Shown: in pieces, positions 56,879-64,000 of the stretch | Layout: the number at the start of each line of letters is the position of its first letter | Numbering within the stretch: the first letter of the stretch is position 1 | DNA from: Stutzerimonas stutzeri | GTDB taxonomy: Bacteria > Pseudomonadota > Gammaproteobacteria > Pseudomonadales > Pseudomonadaceae | Direction of reading: 5' to 3' | Assembly (NCBI RefSeq): GCF_013522825.1 | Contig: NZ_JAAMQZ010000004.1 | Location: 118,754-182,753 of the forward strand | Length of the DNA: 64,000 bases | The notes under the pieces: generated by a model | What the model saw: only the letters and a program-made list of their open reading frames with translations | Told to the model about the DNA's origin: nothing | Databases searched by the model: none | Position numbers and translations under genes: made by a program

Positions 56879-59488
56879 TCAGACTTCAACAACCTGGATC
56901 TTGGCCTTTTCCGCAGACTCGCGGAACTCGGCGATCTGGTCGAAGCTCAGGTAGCGATAGACATCAGCAGCCATGGTGTCGATCTCTTTCGCGTACTGCA
57001 TGTACTCCTCGACGGTCGGCAGCTTGCCGATGATCGAGGCGACCGATGCCAGTTCGGCAGAGGACAGGTACACGTTGGTCGCATCGCCCAGACGGTTCGG
57101 GAAGTTACGGGTTGAGGTGGAGACCACGGTCGAACCGGTCTGCACGCGCGCCTGGTTACCCATGCACAGCGAGCAACCCGGCATTTCCATGCGCGCACCG
57201 GCCTTGCCGTAGATGCCGTAGTAGCCTTCCTCGGTCAGCTGGTGGGCGTCCATCTTGGTCGGCGGAGCCAGCCACAGACGGGTCGGAATACCGCCCTTGA
57301 CCTTCTCCAGCAGTTTCCCGGCAGCACGGAAGTGACCGATGTTGGTCATGCACGAACCGATGAAGACTTCATCGATCTTCTCACCAGCAACGGTGGAGAG
57401 CAGACGAGCGTCGTCCGGGTCGTTCGGGGCGCAGAGGATAGGTTCCTTCACGTCTGCCAGATCGATTTCGATCACGGCGGCGTATTCGGCGTCCTTGTCG
57501 GCTTCCAGCAGCTCAGGTCTGGCCAGCCAGGCTTCCATTGCCTGGGCGCGACGCTCCAGGGTGCGTGGATCGCCGTAACCTTCGCTGATCATCCAGCGCA
57601 GCAGGGTGATGTTGGAGCGCAGGTACTCGGCGATCGCCTCTTCCGGCAGCTTGATGGTGCAACCGGCGGCGGAGCGCTCGGCGGAAGCGTCGGACAGCTC
57701 GAACGCCTGCTCGACAGTCAACCCGCTCAGACCTTCGATTTCGAGAATGCGACCGGAGAAGATGTTCTTCTTGCCCTTCTTCTCGACGGTCAGCAGGCCT
57801 TCCTGGATGGCGTAGTAGGGGATGGCATGGACCAGGTCACGTAGGGTGATGCCCGGCTGCATTTCGCCCTTGAAGCGCACCAGTACGGATTCCGGCATGT
57901 CCAGCGGCATGACGCCGGTGGCGGCGGCGAAGGCCACCAGGCCGGAACCGGCCGGGAAGGAAATACCCATCGGGAAGCGGGTGTGCGAGTCGCCGCCGGT
58001 GCCGACGGTGTCGGGCAGCAGCATGCGGTTCAGCCAGCTGTGGATGATGCCGTCGCCCGGACGCAGGGAGACGCCGCCACGGTTCTGGATGAAGTCCGGC
58101 AGGGTGTGGTGGGTATTGACGTCGATTGGCTTCGGATAGGCCGCGGTGTGGCAGAAGGACTGCATGACCAGGTCGGCGGAGAAGCCCAGGCAAGCCAGGT
58201 CCTTCAGCTCGTCACGGGTCATCGGGCCGGTGGTGTCCTGGGAGCCGACGGTGGTCATCTTCGGTTCGCAATAGGTACCGGGGCGGATGCCCTTGCCTTC
58301 CGGCAGACCGCAGGCGCGACCGACCATTTTTTGTGCCAGGGTGAAGCCCTTGCCACTGTCAGCCGGCGCGACCGGCATCTTGAACAGATCAACCGGACCC
58401 AGGCCCAGTTCGGCGCGGGCCTTGTCGGTCAGGCCGCGACCGATGATCAGCGGGATACGACCACCGGCGCGGACTTCGTCCAGCAATACGTCAGTCTTCA
58501 GCTCGAAGGTGGTGACCAGCTCGTCGCTGCCATGACGGCGCACTTCACCCTTGTAGGGGTACACGTCGATGACGTCGCCCATGGCCAGGTTGGTGCAGTC
58601 GAATTCGATCGGCAGGGCGCCGGCATCTTCCATGGTGTTGTAGAAGATCGGGGCGATCTTGGTGCCGAAGCAGAAGCCGCCGGCGCGCTTGTTCGGCACG
58701 TTCGGGATGTCGTCGCCGAAGAACCACAGCACCGAGTTGGTGGCGGACTTGCGGGAAGAGCCGGTACCGACCACGTCACCGACGTAGGCAACCGGGAAGC
58801 CCTTGGCTTTCAGTGCTTCCATCTGCTTGATCGGACCGACCGAGCCGGGAGCGTCGGGTTCGATACCGTCGCGGGCCATCTTCAGCATGGCCAGGGCGTG
58901 CAGTGGGATATCGGGGCGCGACCAGGCGTCCGGAGCGGGGGACAGGTCGTCGGTGTTGGTTTCGCCAGTGACCTTGAACACGGACAGGGTGATCTTCTCG
59001 GCCAGCGCAGGGCGGCTCTGGAACCACTCGCCGTCAGCCCAGGACTGCAGCACGGCCTTGGCGTTGGCATTGCCGGCCTTGGCTTTTTCGGCGACGTCGT
59101 GGAAAGCGTCGAACATCAGCAGGGTGTGCTTGAGTTGCTCGGCGGTCGTGGCAGCCAGTTCGGCATCGTCCAGCAACTCGACCAGCGTGGCGATGTTGTA
59201 GCCGCCCTGCATGGTGCCCAGCAACTCGACGGCGCGTTGCTTGCTGATCAGCGGGGAAGTTGCCTCGCCCTTGGCGATAGCGGAGAGGAAACCGGCCTTG
59301 ACGTAGGCGGCTTCGTCGACGCCTGCGGGCACACGGTTGGTGATCAGATCAACCAGGAAGGCTTCTTCGCCGGCTGGCGGGTTTTTCAGCAGCTCGACCA
59401 GGCCTGCGGTCTGCTCGGCGTTCAGCGGCTGGGGCACGACGCCCTGGGCGGCACGCTCTTCTACATGTTTGCGATAGGCTTCAAGCAC
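56879..59488 (-). CDS. acnB: Aconitate hydratase B
   Basis: 869 residues from a GTG at 59488, with a GAGGG site upstream. The main citric-acid-cycle aconitase, also acting on 2-methylcitrate-derived intermediates. AcnB order: N-terminal HEAT-like domain, swivel domain ([19 protein letters not shown]), then the [4Fe-4S] domains with [27 protein letters not shown] split across strands, [18 protein letters not shown] and [12 protein letters not shown], holding the cluster cysteines. A nested inverted repeat lies upstream. An open frame of over 500 codons on the plus strand is its shadow. Confidence 0.97.
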   Translation of the reverse strand: MLEAYRKHVEERAAQGVVPQPLNAEQTAGLVELLKNPPAGEEAFLVDLITNRVPAGVDEAAYVKAGFLSAIAKGEATSPLISKQRAVELLGTMQGGYNIATLVELLDDAELAATTAEQLKHTLLMFDAFHDVAEKAKAGNANAKAVLQSWADGEWFQSRPALAEKITLSVFKVTGETNTDDLSPAPDAWSRPDIPLHALAMLKMARDGIEPDAPGSVGPIKQMEALKAKGFPVAYVGDVVGTGSSRKSATNSVLWFFGDDIPNVPNKRAGGFCFGTKIAPIFYNTMEDAGALPIEFDCTNLAMGDVIDVYPYKGEVRRHGSDELVTTFELKTDVLLDEVRAGGRIPLIIGRGLTDKARAELGLGPVDLFKMPVAPADSGKGFTLAQKMVGRACGLPEGKGIRPGTYCEPKMTTVGSQDTTGPMTRDELKDLACLGFSADLVMQSFCHTAAYPKPIDVNTHHTLPDFIQNRGGVSLRPGDGIIHSWLNRMLLPDTVGTGGDSHTRFPMGISFPAGSGLVAFAAATGVMPLDMPESVLVRFKGEMQPGITLRDLVHAIPYYAIQEGLLTVEKKGKKNIFSGRILEIEGLSGLTVEQAFELSDASAERSAAGCTIKLPEEAIAEYLRSNITLLRWMISEGYGDPRTLERRAQAMEAWLARPELLEADKDAEYAAVIEIDLADVKEPILCAPNDPDDARLLSTVAGEKIDEVFIGSCMTNIGHFRAAGKLLEKVKGGIPTRLWLAPPTKMDAHQLTEEGYYGIYGKAGARMEMPGCSLCMGNQARVQTGSTVVSTSTRNFPNRLGDATNVYLSSAELASVASIIGKLPTVEEYMQYAKEIDTMAADVYRYLSFDQIAEFRESAEKAKIQVVEV

Positions 59489-59539
59489 AGTTTATTACCC
59501 TCATCATTGGTCCCTTGGATGTTTCGGGACGCGCATCCG

Positions 59540-59656
59540 GAAGCTGTTTTCAAAGTTTTACGTCGGCTTGAGGTGCTGGATGCGCTGGTTAGAGGGATCT
59601 GCGCATCCAGCAAATGGCCGGTTCAACTGTGCTCGTGACGCTTTGAAAACAGCTTC
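59540..59656. repeat. Nested inverted repeat upstream of acnB
   Basis: Outer arms GAAGCTGTTTTCAAAG (59540-59555) and its exact complement (59641-59656). Inner arms TGCTGGATGCGC (59574-59585) and its exact complement (59601-59612) with a 15-base loop. CGTC/GACG pairs extend the outer stem inward. It lies 52 bases upstream of the acnB GTG. The rest of the 59489-59881 gap shows no gene. Confidence 0.8.
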
Positions 59657-59881
59657 GTACGGATTGTGGCGCCGAAAACGGCGGGCCGATTCTACTGGAA
59701 CGGGGCCATAAAGTTAAGTGAAGGGCTGCGGCGACTGTGTCTTCCAAGCAGATTCAGGATGTTCTAAAAAGACGCCGAGAGCAGGTCTGGCGCGGCTTCC
59801 GGCCTGCTACGAACGATTCAACGGTGACCCGGCTAGGACAAAAGTCTAAGATATGGGGCTGTTCTTCGATTCATGTCCATC

Positions 59882-60349
59882 ATGTCAAATCAGCGCATCA
59901 AAACTCCCTGTGTTGGCCTCTGCTCGACCGTTTATGGCGATCTGGTCTGTCGTGGCTGCAAGCGCTTCAATCATGAGGTGGTGGGCTGGAACGCTTATGC
60001 GGAGGATGAAAAGCGCGCCGTCTGGCTGCGCCTGGAGCAGCTTCTGACGCAAGTGATGGCGGCGAAGTTGGAAGTCTTCGATGCCGGCTTGCTACGACAG
60101 CAGTTGCTGGCTCGACAGATCCGTTTTGTTGACGGGCAATCACCTTATGGTTGGGCATATCAGCTGATTGCGCGAGGTGCGCGGGTTATCCAGCAACTTG
60201 AGGCCTATGGCATTGTGCTGTTGCCGGAATTTCGCAATTGGTCATTGCCTGAACTGCGCGATGCCATTGATCAAGAGTTCTTTCTGCTCTCGCAGGCTCA
60301 TTACGAGCGCTATGTCGCTCCGCGATTCATTGCCGGGGATATCCGCTGA
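59882..60349 (+). CDS. DUF1289 domain protein
   Basis: 155 residues from ATG 59882; ATG 59873 adds three residues and neither has a good ribosome-binding site. The N-terminal DUF1289 motif has four cysteines: TPCVGLCSTVYGDLVCRGCKRF, here in two CxxxC/CxxC-like pairs, probably binding zinc or iron. The remaining 115 residues are helical and typical of the Pseudomonas version of this family (YAEDEKRAVWLRLEQLL). Function unknown. Convergent with the universal stress gene. Confidence 0.85.
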   Translation: MSNQRIKTPCVGLCSTVYGDLVCRGCKRFNHEVVGWNAYAEDEKRAVWLRLEQLLTQVMAAKLEVFDAGLLRQQLLARQIRFVDGQSPYGWAYQLIARGARVIQQLEAYGIVLLPEFRNWSLPELRDAIDQEFFLLSQAHYERYVAPRFIAGDIR

Positions 60350-60357
60350 CTGATTAC

Positions 60358-60385
60358 CGGGTACAGGCAACTTTGCCTGCACCCG
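60358..60385. terminator. Hairpin between the DUF1289 gene and the universal stress gene
   Basis: CGGGTACAGGCA / TGCCTGCACCCG with one A-C mismatch and a 4-base loop, just after the DUF1289 stop. Both genes converge on it. No T run. Confidence 0.5.
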
Positions 60386-60416
60386 ACTCAGCGCGCCGGG
60401 GCGGTGCGCCCGAGGA

Positions 60417-61280
60417 TTATCGCTGCGCTACCAGGTTTTCGAGGTGCTCGATGATATCGTCCGGCTTCAATACCAGAACATCGCTTTCCAGCGCATCGAG
60501 CACCACTTCGGCGGTATTGCCCATCAATGCGCCGGAAAGGCCGGTACGGGCGACGGTGCCGATGACGGTCACTACGGCTTGAAGCTGCTTGCAGACATGC
60601 GGAATCAGCGCATCAGCCGGACCTTCCTTGATATGCAGCTGGCTGTCGGGGATGTCGAACTCGGCCTGGAACTGCTTGCAGGCATCACGGTAGCGGGCCT
60701 CGATGGTTTCCTTCAACTGAAACGCCGGATCTGCCGCGGAGAGCATGGCCGAAGGGTGGGCGCTGATGACATGCAGATTGCCGCCAGCCAGAGAGGCGAT
60801 TTCGTAACCGTGATTGATGATGCTGGCATGCAGGGTGCGATGTTCGATATCAGCGTTGCCGACATCCACCGCAGCCAGTACTTTGCCGCCGGTCCAGGGG
60901 GTTTCCGTCTTGACCATTAGCACGGGGCAGGGGCAGTAACGCAGCAGTTTCCAGTCATCAGGAGTCAGCAGCGCCCGCTTGAGAGAGTTGTCGGGGATAT
61001 GCTGCTTGATCACCAGGCCACAGCCTTCGGCTTGCTGCACGCTGATGATGGTCTGGTAGATGTTCTCGAGCCACGCCTGTGCAGTACTGACCGTGTGGCC
61101 CTGAGTTTCCGTTTCTTCGCGCAGGCGGTCCAGGTATTCGCTGTGATCCTGCTTGCCATCACAGATCAGCAGGTGCAGTCGCGACTGGCTGACACTGGCA
61201 ATCAGGCAGGCGCGTTTCAGTGCGAGGTTTTCTGGCTGTTTGGGATCGATTATCACGAGAATACAGCGAATGGCTTGCAT
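60417..61280 (-). CDS. Tandem universal stress protein (UspE-like)
   Basis: 287 residues made of two Usp domains (about 1-140 and 150-285). The second has the nucleotide loop VIGTVARTGLSGALMGNTAEVVLDALESDVLVLKP, the G-2x-G-9x-G(S/T) form that binds ATP; the first is degenerate (KQHIPDNSLKRALLTPDDWKLLRYCPCPVLMVK). Soluble, cytosolic. Such proteins rise in starvation, anaerobic or oxidative stress. The MITE-like element lies about 90 bases upstream of its start. Confidence 0.9.
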   Translation of the reverse strand: MQAIRCILVIIDPKQPENLALKRACLIASVSQSRLHLLICDGKQDHSEYLDRLREETETQGHTVSTAQAWLENIYQTIISVQQAEGCGLVIKQHIPDNSLKRALLTPDDWKLLRYCPCPVLMVKTETPWTGGKVLAAVDVGNADIEHRTLHASIINHGYEIASLAGGNLHVISAHPSAMLSAADPAFQLKETIEARYRDACKQFQAEFDIPDSQLHIKEGPADALIPHVCKQLQAVVTVIGTVARTGLSGALMGNTAEVVLDALESDVLVLKPDDIIEHLENLVAQR

Positions 61281-61368
61281 GATCGGCTCCGTTTCCTGTT
61301 CGAGTCACTGGACTATAGACAAGGGGCCGGCGCTGGTCAGTGATGCAAATCAATCAGCGCTGGGCGTG

Positions 61369-61651
61369 TAGGGTCTGTTGACGTTCGCTCGCGACCGCGA
61401 CGGAACCAGTTTTTGCGCGGGGCTAGGCGCGAGACGCGAAGTTTGGTCGTCCAAATGAGCTGTTGAGCAACAACGCTCCGCGCAAAAACTGGCCCGTCCC
61501 TTTGGGTTGCGCGGCAAATGTCGCCATGCGGCGTTGCGGGACTTGGCAAGGGAGCGACCATTACCTGCGTCCCGCGCCTTGCGGAACGCCGCCCGGCCTG
61601 GCGACATTTGACGCTGCAACGCGGCTTGCGCCGAAACGTCAACAGACCCTA
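61369..61651. mobile_element. 283-bp TA-flanked MITE-like element
   Basis: Perfect 17-bp terminal inverted repeats (TAGGGTCTGTTGACGTT and complement). The outermost TA on both sides looks like the TA target duplication of IS630/Tc1-type transposition. Inside are CCAGTTTTTGCGCGG (61406-61420) with its exact complement (61478-61492), and AAATGTCGCCA (61516-61526) with its exact complement (61599-61609). No transposase is encoded. It fills most of the gap between the universal stress gene and miaE. Confidence 0.8.
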
Positions 61652-61729
61652 GAGAATGCCTCGTATAATGCATCGCCGGCGATGGCTAATACGCCATTTT
61701 CATTACTTGCCACTATCAAGACACTCATC

Positions 61730-62335
61730 ATGCTTGCTGAATTGAATGAATTTCTCGGCTGCGCGACTCCCGCGGCCTGGGTCGATGTTGCCTTGCAGAA
61801 TCAGGACGTGATGCTCATCGATCACGGCAACTGCGAGAAGAAGGCCGCCGGCGCTGCTTTCCAGTTGATGTTTCGTTACATCGACAAACCGGATCTGCAG
61901 CACAAGATGTCGCGATTGGCGCGAGAGGAGTTACGGCATTTCGAGCAGGTGCTGTCGATCATCCGCAAGCGGGAAATCGCCCTGCGCAATGTTGGCTCCT
62001 CGCGATATGCGGCTGGCTTACGTGAGCTGGTGCGCAACCACGAGCCTTATCGACTGACCGATACGCTGGTGATCGGTGCCTTTATCGAGGCGCGTTCCTG
62101 CGAACGCTTCGCCATGCTGGTCCCGCATCTGGACGAGGAACTGGGCAAGTTCTATCACGGCCTGCTCAAATCCGAGGCCAGGCATTTCCAGGATTATCTG
62201 AAACTGGCCTATCTCTACGGCGACGCTGCCGATATCGATGCGACCATCGTCCGGGTGCGAGAGCGTGAGCGCGAGCTAATCGAAAGCCCCGATTCCGAGT
62301 TCCGCTTCCACAGCGGCATCCCCGAGGCGGCCTGA
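61730..62335 (+). CDS. miaE: tRNA-(ms2io6A)-hydroxylase MiaE
   Basis: 201 residues from ATG 61730 (MLAELNEFLGC); ATG 61682 would add 16 residues, and the frame is open back through the MITE to 61463. MiaE is a diiron monooxygenase that hydroxylates the isopentenyl group of ms2i6A at position 37 of tRNA. Ferritin-like four-helix iron ligands: NCEKKAAGAAF, REELRHFEQV, FIEARSCERF and KSEARHFQDYL. Soluble. The nearby MITE may supply or disturb its promoter. Confidence 0.93.
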   Translation: MLAELNEFLGCATPAAWVDVALQNQDVMLIDHGNCEKKAAGAAFQLMFRYIDKPDLQHKMSRLAREELRHFEQVLSIIRKREIALRNVGSSRYAAGLRELVRNHEPYRLTDTLVIGAFIEARSCERFAMLVPHLDEELGKFYHGLLKSEARHFQDYLKLAYLYGDAADIDATIVRVRERERELIESPDSEFRFHSGIPEAA

Positions 62336-63058
62336 TCAGTCGAGATCGAAAGGTGCCTGGTGCCGGCCCGACTCGTCGATCTGCAAGGCCCAGCCCTGCC
62401 GATCCCAGTCGCCCAGGACGATACGCTGCGCGACCTGGCCGTCGAGTTGCAGTGAATGTATTGCCGGGCGGTGCGTGTGGCCGTGGATCAGGGTGCGGAC
62501 CTTGTGCTTGTGCATCATCCGGATCACCTCGTCAGGCGTCACGTCGACGATATCGCTGGCTTTCATTCGGGTTTCTTTTTTGCTGGTCGAGCGCAGCCTT
62601 TGCGCGAGCTTTTGCCGCTTGGCAAGGGAGAGGTGGTGCAGGATGAACAGGCTGAGCGGGTTGCGCAGCCAGCGGCGCAGGCGCATATAGCCTTCGTCTC
62701 GGGTACACAGGCTGTCGCCATGCATCAGCAAAACGCGCTCGCCGCCGAGCATGGCGACATGCGGGTCGGAGAGCAGCGTGCAGCCGGCCTCTTTGCAGAA
62801 CGCCTGGCCGATCATGAAGTCGCGGTTGCCATGCATCAGATAGATGCGTGTGCCGCTTTCGCTCAGGGTGCGCAGCGCGCTGGCGATGCTGCGCTGGTAG
62901 GGTGTCATGCCATCGTCGCCGACCCAGACCTCGAAGAAGTCGCCGAGAATATAGAGTGCCTCGGCCTGGGGGGCACGGGTTTCAAGAAAACGAAGAAACG
63001 CCCGGCTGATATCCGGGCGTTGCTCTTCCAGATGCAGATCTGAAATCAGCAGGATCAA
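62336..63058 (-). CDS. lpxH: UDP-2,3-diacylglucosamine diphosphatase LpxH
   Basis: 240 residues from a TTG at 63058, 7 bases after the ppiB stop; no ATG suits. It hydrolyses UDP-2,3-diacylglucosamine to lipid X in lipid A synthesis, at the inner face of the membrane. Calcineurin-like metal motifs: [43 protein letters not shown] and [10 protein letters not shown]. It forms a two-gene operon with ppiB, as in P. aeruginosa. Its end is directly adjacent to the miaE stop. Confidence 0.95.
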   Translation of the reverse strand: MILLISDLHLEEQRPDISRAFLRFLETRAPQAEALYILGDFFEVWVGDDGMTPYQRSIASALRTLSESGTRIYLMHGNRDFMIGQAFCKEAGCTLLSDPHVAMLGGERVLLMHGDSLCTRDEGYMRLRRWLRNPLSLFILHHLSLAKRQKLAQRLRSTSKKETRMKASDIVDVTPDEVIRMMHKHKVRTLIHGHTHRPAIHSLQLDGQVAQRIVLGDWDRQGWALQIDESGRHQAPFDLD

Positions 63059-63064
63059 CGAGGC

Positions 63065-63559
63065 TTACTCGACGATCTCGGCCTTTTCGATGATGACGTC
63101 ATCCACCGGAACGTCCTGATGACCGGATTTCATGGTGGTGGAAACACCTTTGATCTTCTCGACCACATCCATGCCTTCGACGACTTCGCCGAAAACGGCA
63201 TAGCCCCAACCCTGGACGGTGGGGGCGGTGTGGTCGAGGAAGTCGTTATCCTTGACGTTGATGAAGAACTGCGCGGACGCCGAGTGCGGCTCCATGGTGC
63301 GCGCCATGGCCAGGGTGCCGGTCTTGTTGGAAAGGCCGTTGTTGGCTTCGTTCTTGATCTGGGCGCGGGTGGCTTTCTGCTTCATGCCCGGCTCGAAGCC
63401 GCCGCCCTGGATCATGAAGTTGCCGATCACGCGGTGAAAGATGGTGCCGTCGTAATGGCCGCTCTTGATGTATTCCTTGAAATTGGTCGTGGTTTCAGGA
63501 GCCTTGTCTTCGAACAGCTTGACGGTGATGACGCCGTGATTGGTATGGAGCAGGATCAT
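63065..63559 (-). CDS. ppiB: Peptidyl-prolyl cis-trans isomerase PpiB (cyclophilin B)
   Basis: 164 residues, without signal peptide, so the cytosolic cyclophilin. Signatures: [19 protein letters not shown] (catalytic arginine), [32 protein letters not shown] and [15 protein letters not shown]. It catalyses cis-trans isomerisation of prolyl bonds in protein folding. It is the first gene of the ppiB-lpxH pair. In other pseudomonads the glutaminyl-tRNA synthetase gene is divergent next to it; here the upstream sequence is different. Confidence 0.95.
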   Translation of the reverse strand: MILLHTNHGVITVKLFEDKAPETTTNFKEYIKSGHYDGTIFHRVIGNFMIQGGGFEPGMKQKATRAQIKNEANNGLSNKTGTLAMARTMEPHSASAQFFINVKDNDFLDHTAPTVQGWGYAVFGEVVEGMDVVEKIKGVSTTMKSGHQDVPVDDVIIEKAEIVE

Positions 63560-64000
63560 GGAAGGCTTCCTTGTATCAAGAAGAGGGATGTCGTTGCTGC
63601 AGAGGGCAAGCGCCTGGCTCTGTCAGGGGGTTGACGGGTCCGCTATCATAAGCGCTTTGGTGCGACACGTATGTATGTGTCGTGCTTGGTTTGGTTCACT
63701 GCACCATGGCTCCAAACCCTTTGTTTCAAGGGGTTAATGCTTAAAACAGCAGTCAATGTACCCGGCTCTGCCTGGTAATCCTACGCTACGGACGCTCTGC
63801 GTTTTACGAAGCTAGGCAACAAATCTGCATCAATTCGCACCCAAAATGGGTTCGCAATGGGTGTAGAAAACCAGAAAGTAGCTTTCCGGCCCGCCTGGAT
63901 TGTTACAAATAATGTCTGACCCTGAGGGTGAATTCTGCCCTCAGGGTAGAACTTCGTCCCTCTTGTTCGGCATAGAGCCTTTATCACCGTCGTGAGACGT
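63560..64000. other. 441-bp terminal stretch without a recognised gene
   Basis: It contains an inverted repeat CGACAC/GTGTCG (63663-63682), a 10-bp hairpin ACCCTGAGGG/CCCTCAGGGT (63919-63947) and a minus-strand frame open from 63781 to the right edge. That frame encodes at least 68 residues of unknown sequence ending RRASVA and might be the C-terminus of a gene extending beyond the window. Base composition is lower in GC than the core genes. Confidence 0.4.

Noticed and set aside
57983..59638. 551-codon open frame on the plus strand
   Set aside because: Antisense to acnB; its sequence is low-complexity shadow.
61463..61729. N-terminal extension of miaE through the MITE-like element
   Set aside because: The extra residues come from the repeat and are not part of the MiaE family; internal ATG codons give the usual length.
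63781..63987. Separate 68-residue gene at the right edge
   Set aside because: The frame is open to the window end and has no clear start or family, so it is described only within the unassigned region.

Overview
The window is chromosomal, GC-rich DNA from a fluorescent-type Pseudomonas. The signature is the cmaX-crfX-cmpX-sigX-oprF cluster, the oprI lipoprotein gene, tgpA with its MoxR and DUF58 partners, thrH, and the gntR-prpB-prpC-acnD-prpF locus, all in the arrangement typical of that genus. Almost everything is core genome. I see no prophage, insertion sequence with a transposase, CRISPR array, tRNA or rRNA gene.

Layout. 1-4.6 kb: 3' part of htpG, an osmC gene divergent from an exported amidohydrolase, and a chemoreceptor. 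4.8-13.3 kb: sstT, the unsaturated fatty acid genes fabB/fabA, then a plus-strand run gpsA, DUF4389 protein, sixA, thioesterase, two alpha/beta hydrolases and a DUF4892 protein. 13.5-25.7 kb: AI-2E exporter-family protein, patatin, selD-selU (tRNA selenation), a small lipoprotein, the MoxR-DUF58-TgpA envelope module, a thioesterase, tatD and an MltF-type lytic transglycosylase. 25.8-33.8 kb: greB, a lysophospholipase/ABC transporter cluster (tesA divergent from the ATPase-permease pair), an L,D-transpeptidase, oprI, a GNAT protein and a DAHP synthase. 34-41.4 kb: cysB, cysH, thrH, pabB, and a tight minus-strand trio (retropepsin-like protease, 7-TM inactive transglutaminase, ATP-grasp ligase) that is the least understood system here. 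41.7-48.6 kb: the methylcitrate cycle operon for propionate catabolism with AcnD/PrpF and no prpD. 48.7-56.7 kb: ppsR/ppsA, rraA and the SigX envelope-stress cluster ending in oprF. 56.9-63.6 kb: acnB, a DUF1289 protein, a universal stress protein, miaE, lpxH and ppiB. The last 440 bases hold no gene I recognise.

Physiology. The genes join central metabolism (acnB, ppsA, prp genes), lipid and envelope construction (fabAB, gpsA, lpxH, oprF, oprI, transpeptidase, transglycosylase), sulfur/selenium handling (cysB, cysH, selD, selU) and tRNA modification (selU, miaE). Non-coding DNA is the most distinctive part: a 283-bp TA-flanked MITE-like element upstream of miaE, a folded ~141-bp repeat present twice complete and once truncated, a second repeat family with a GGTGGAT/ATCCACC hairpin, a nested inverted repeat upstream of acnB, and several perfect palindromes in regulatory positions.

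Starts were chosen by ribosome-binding site and family length; where several are possible this is stated. All identifications come from reading the sequence and recalling families; no database search was possible.
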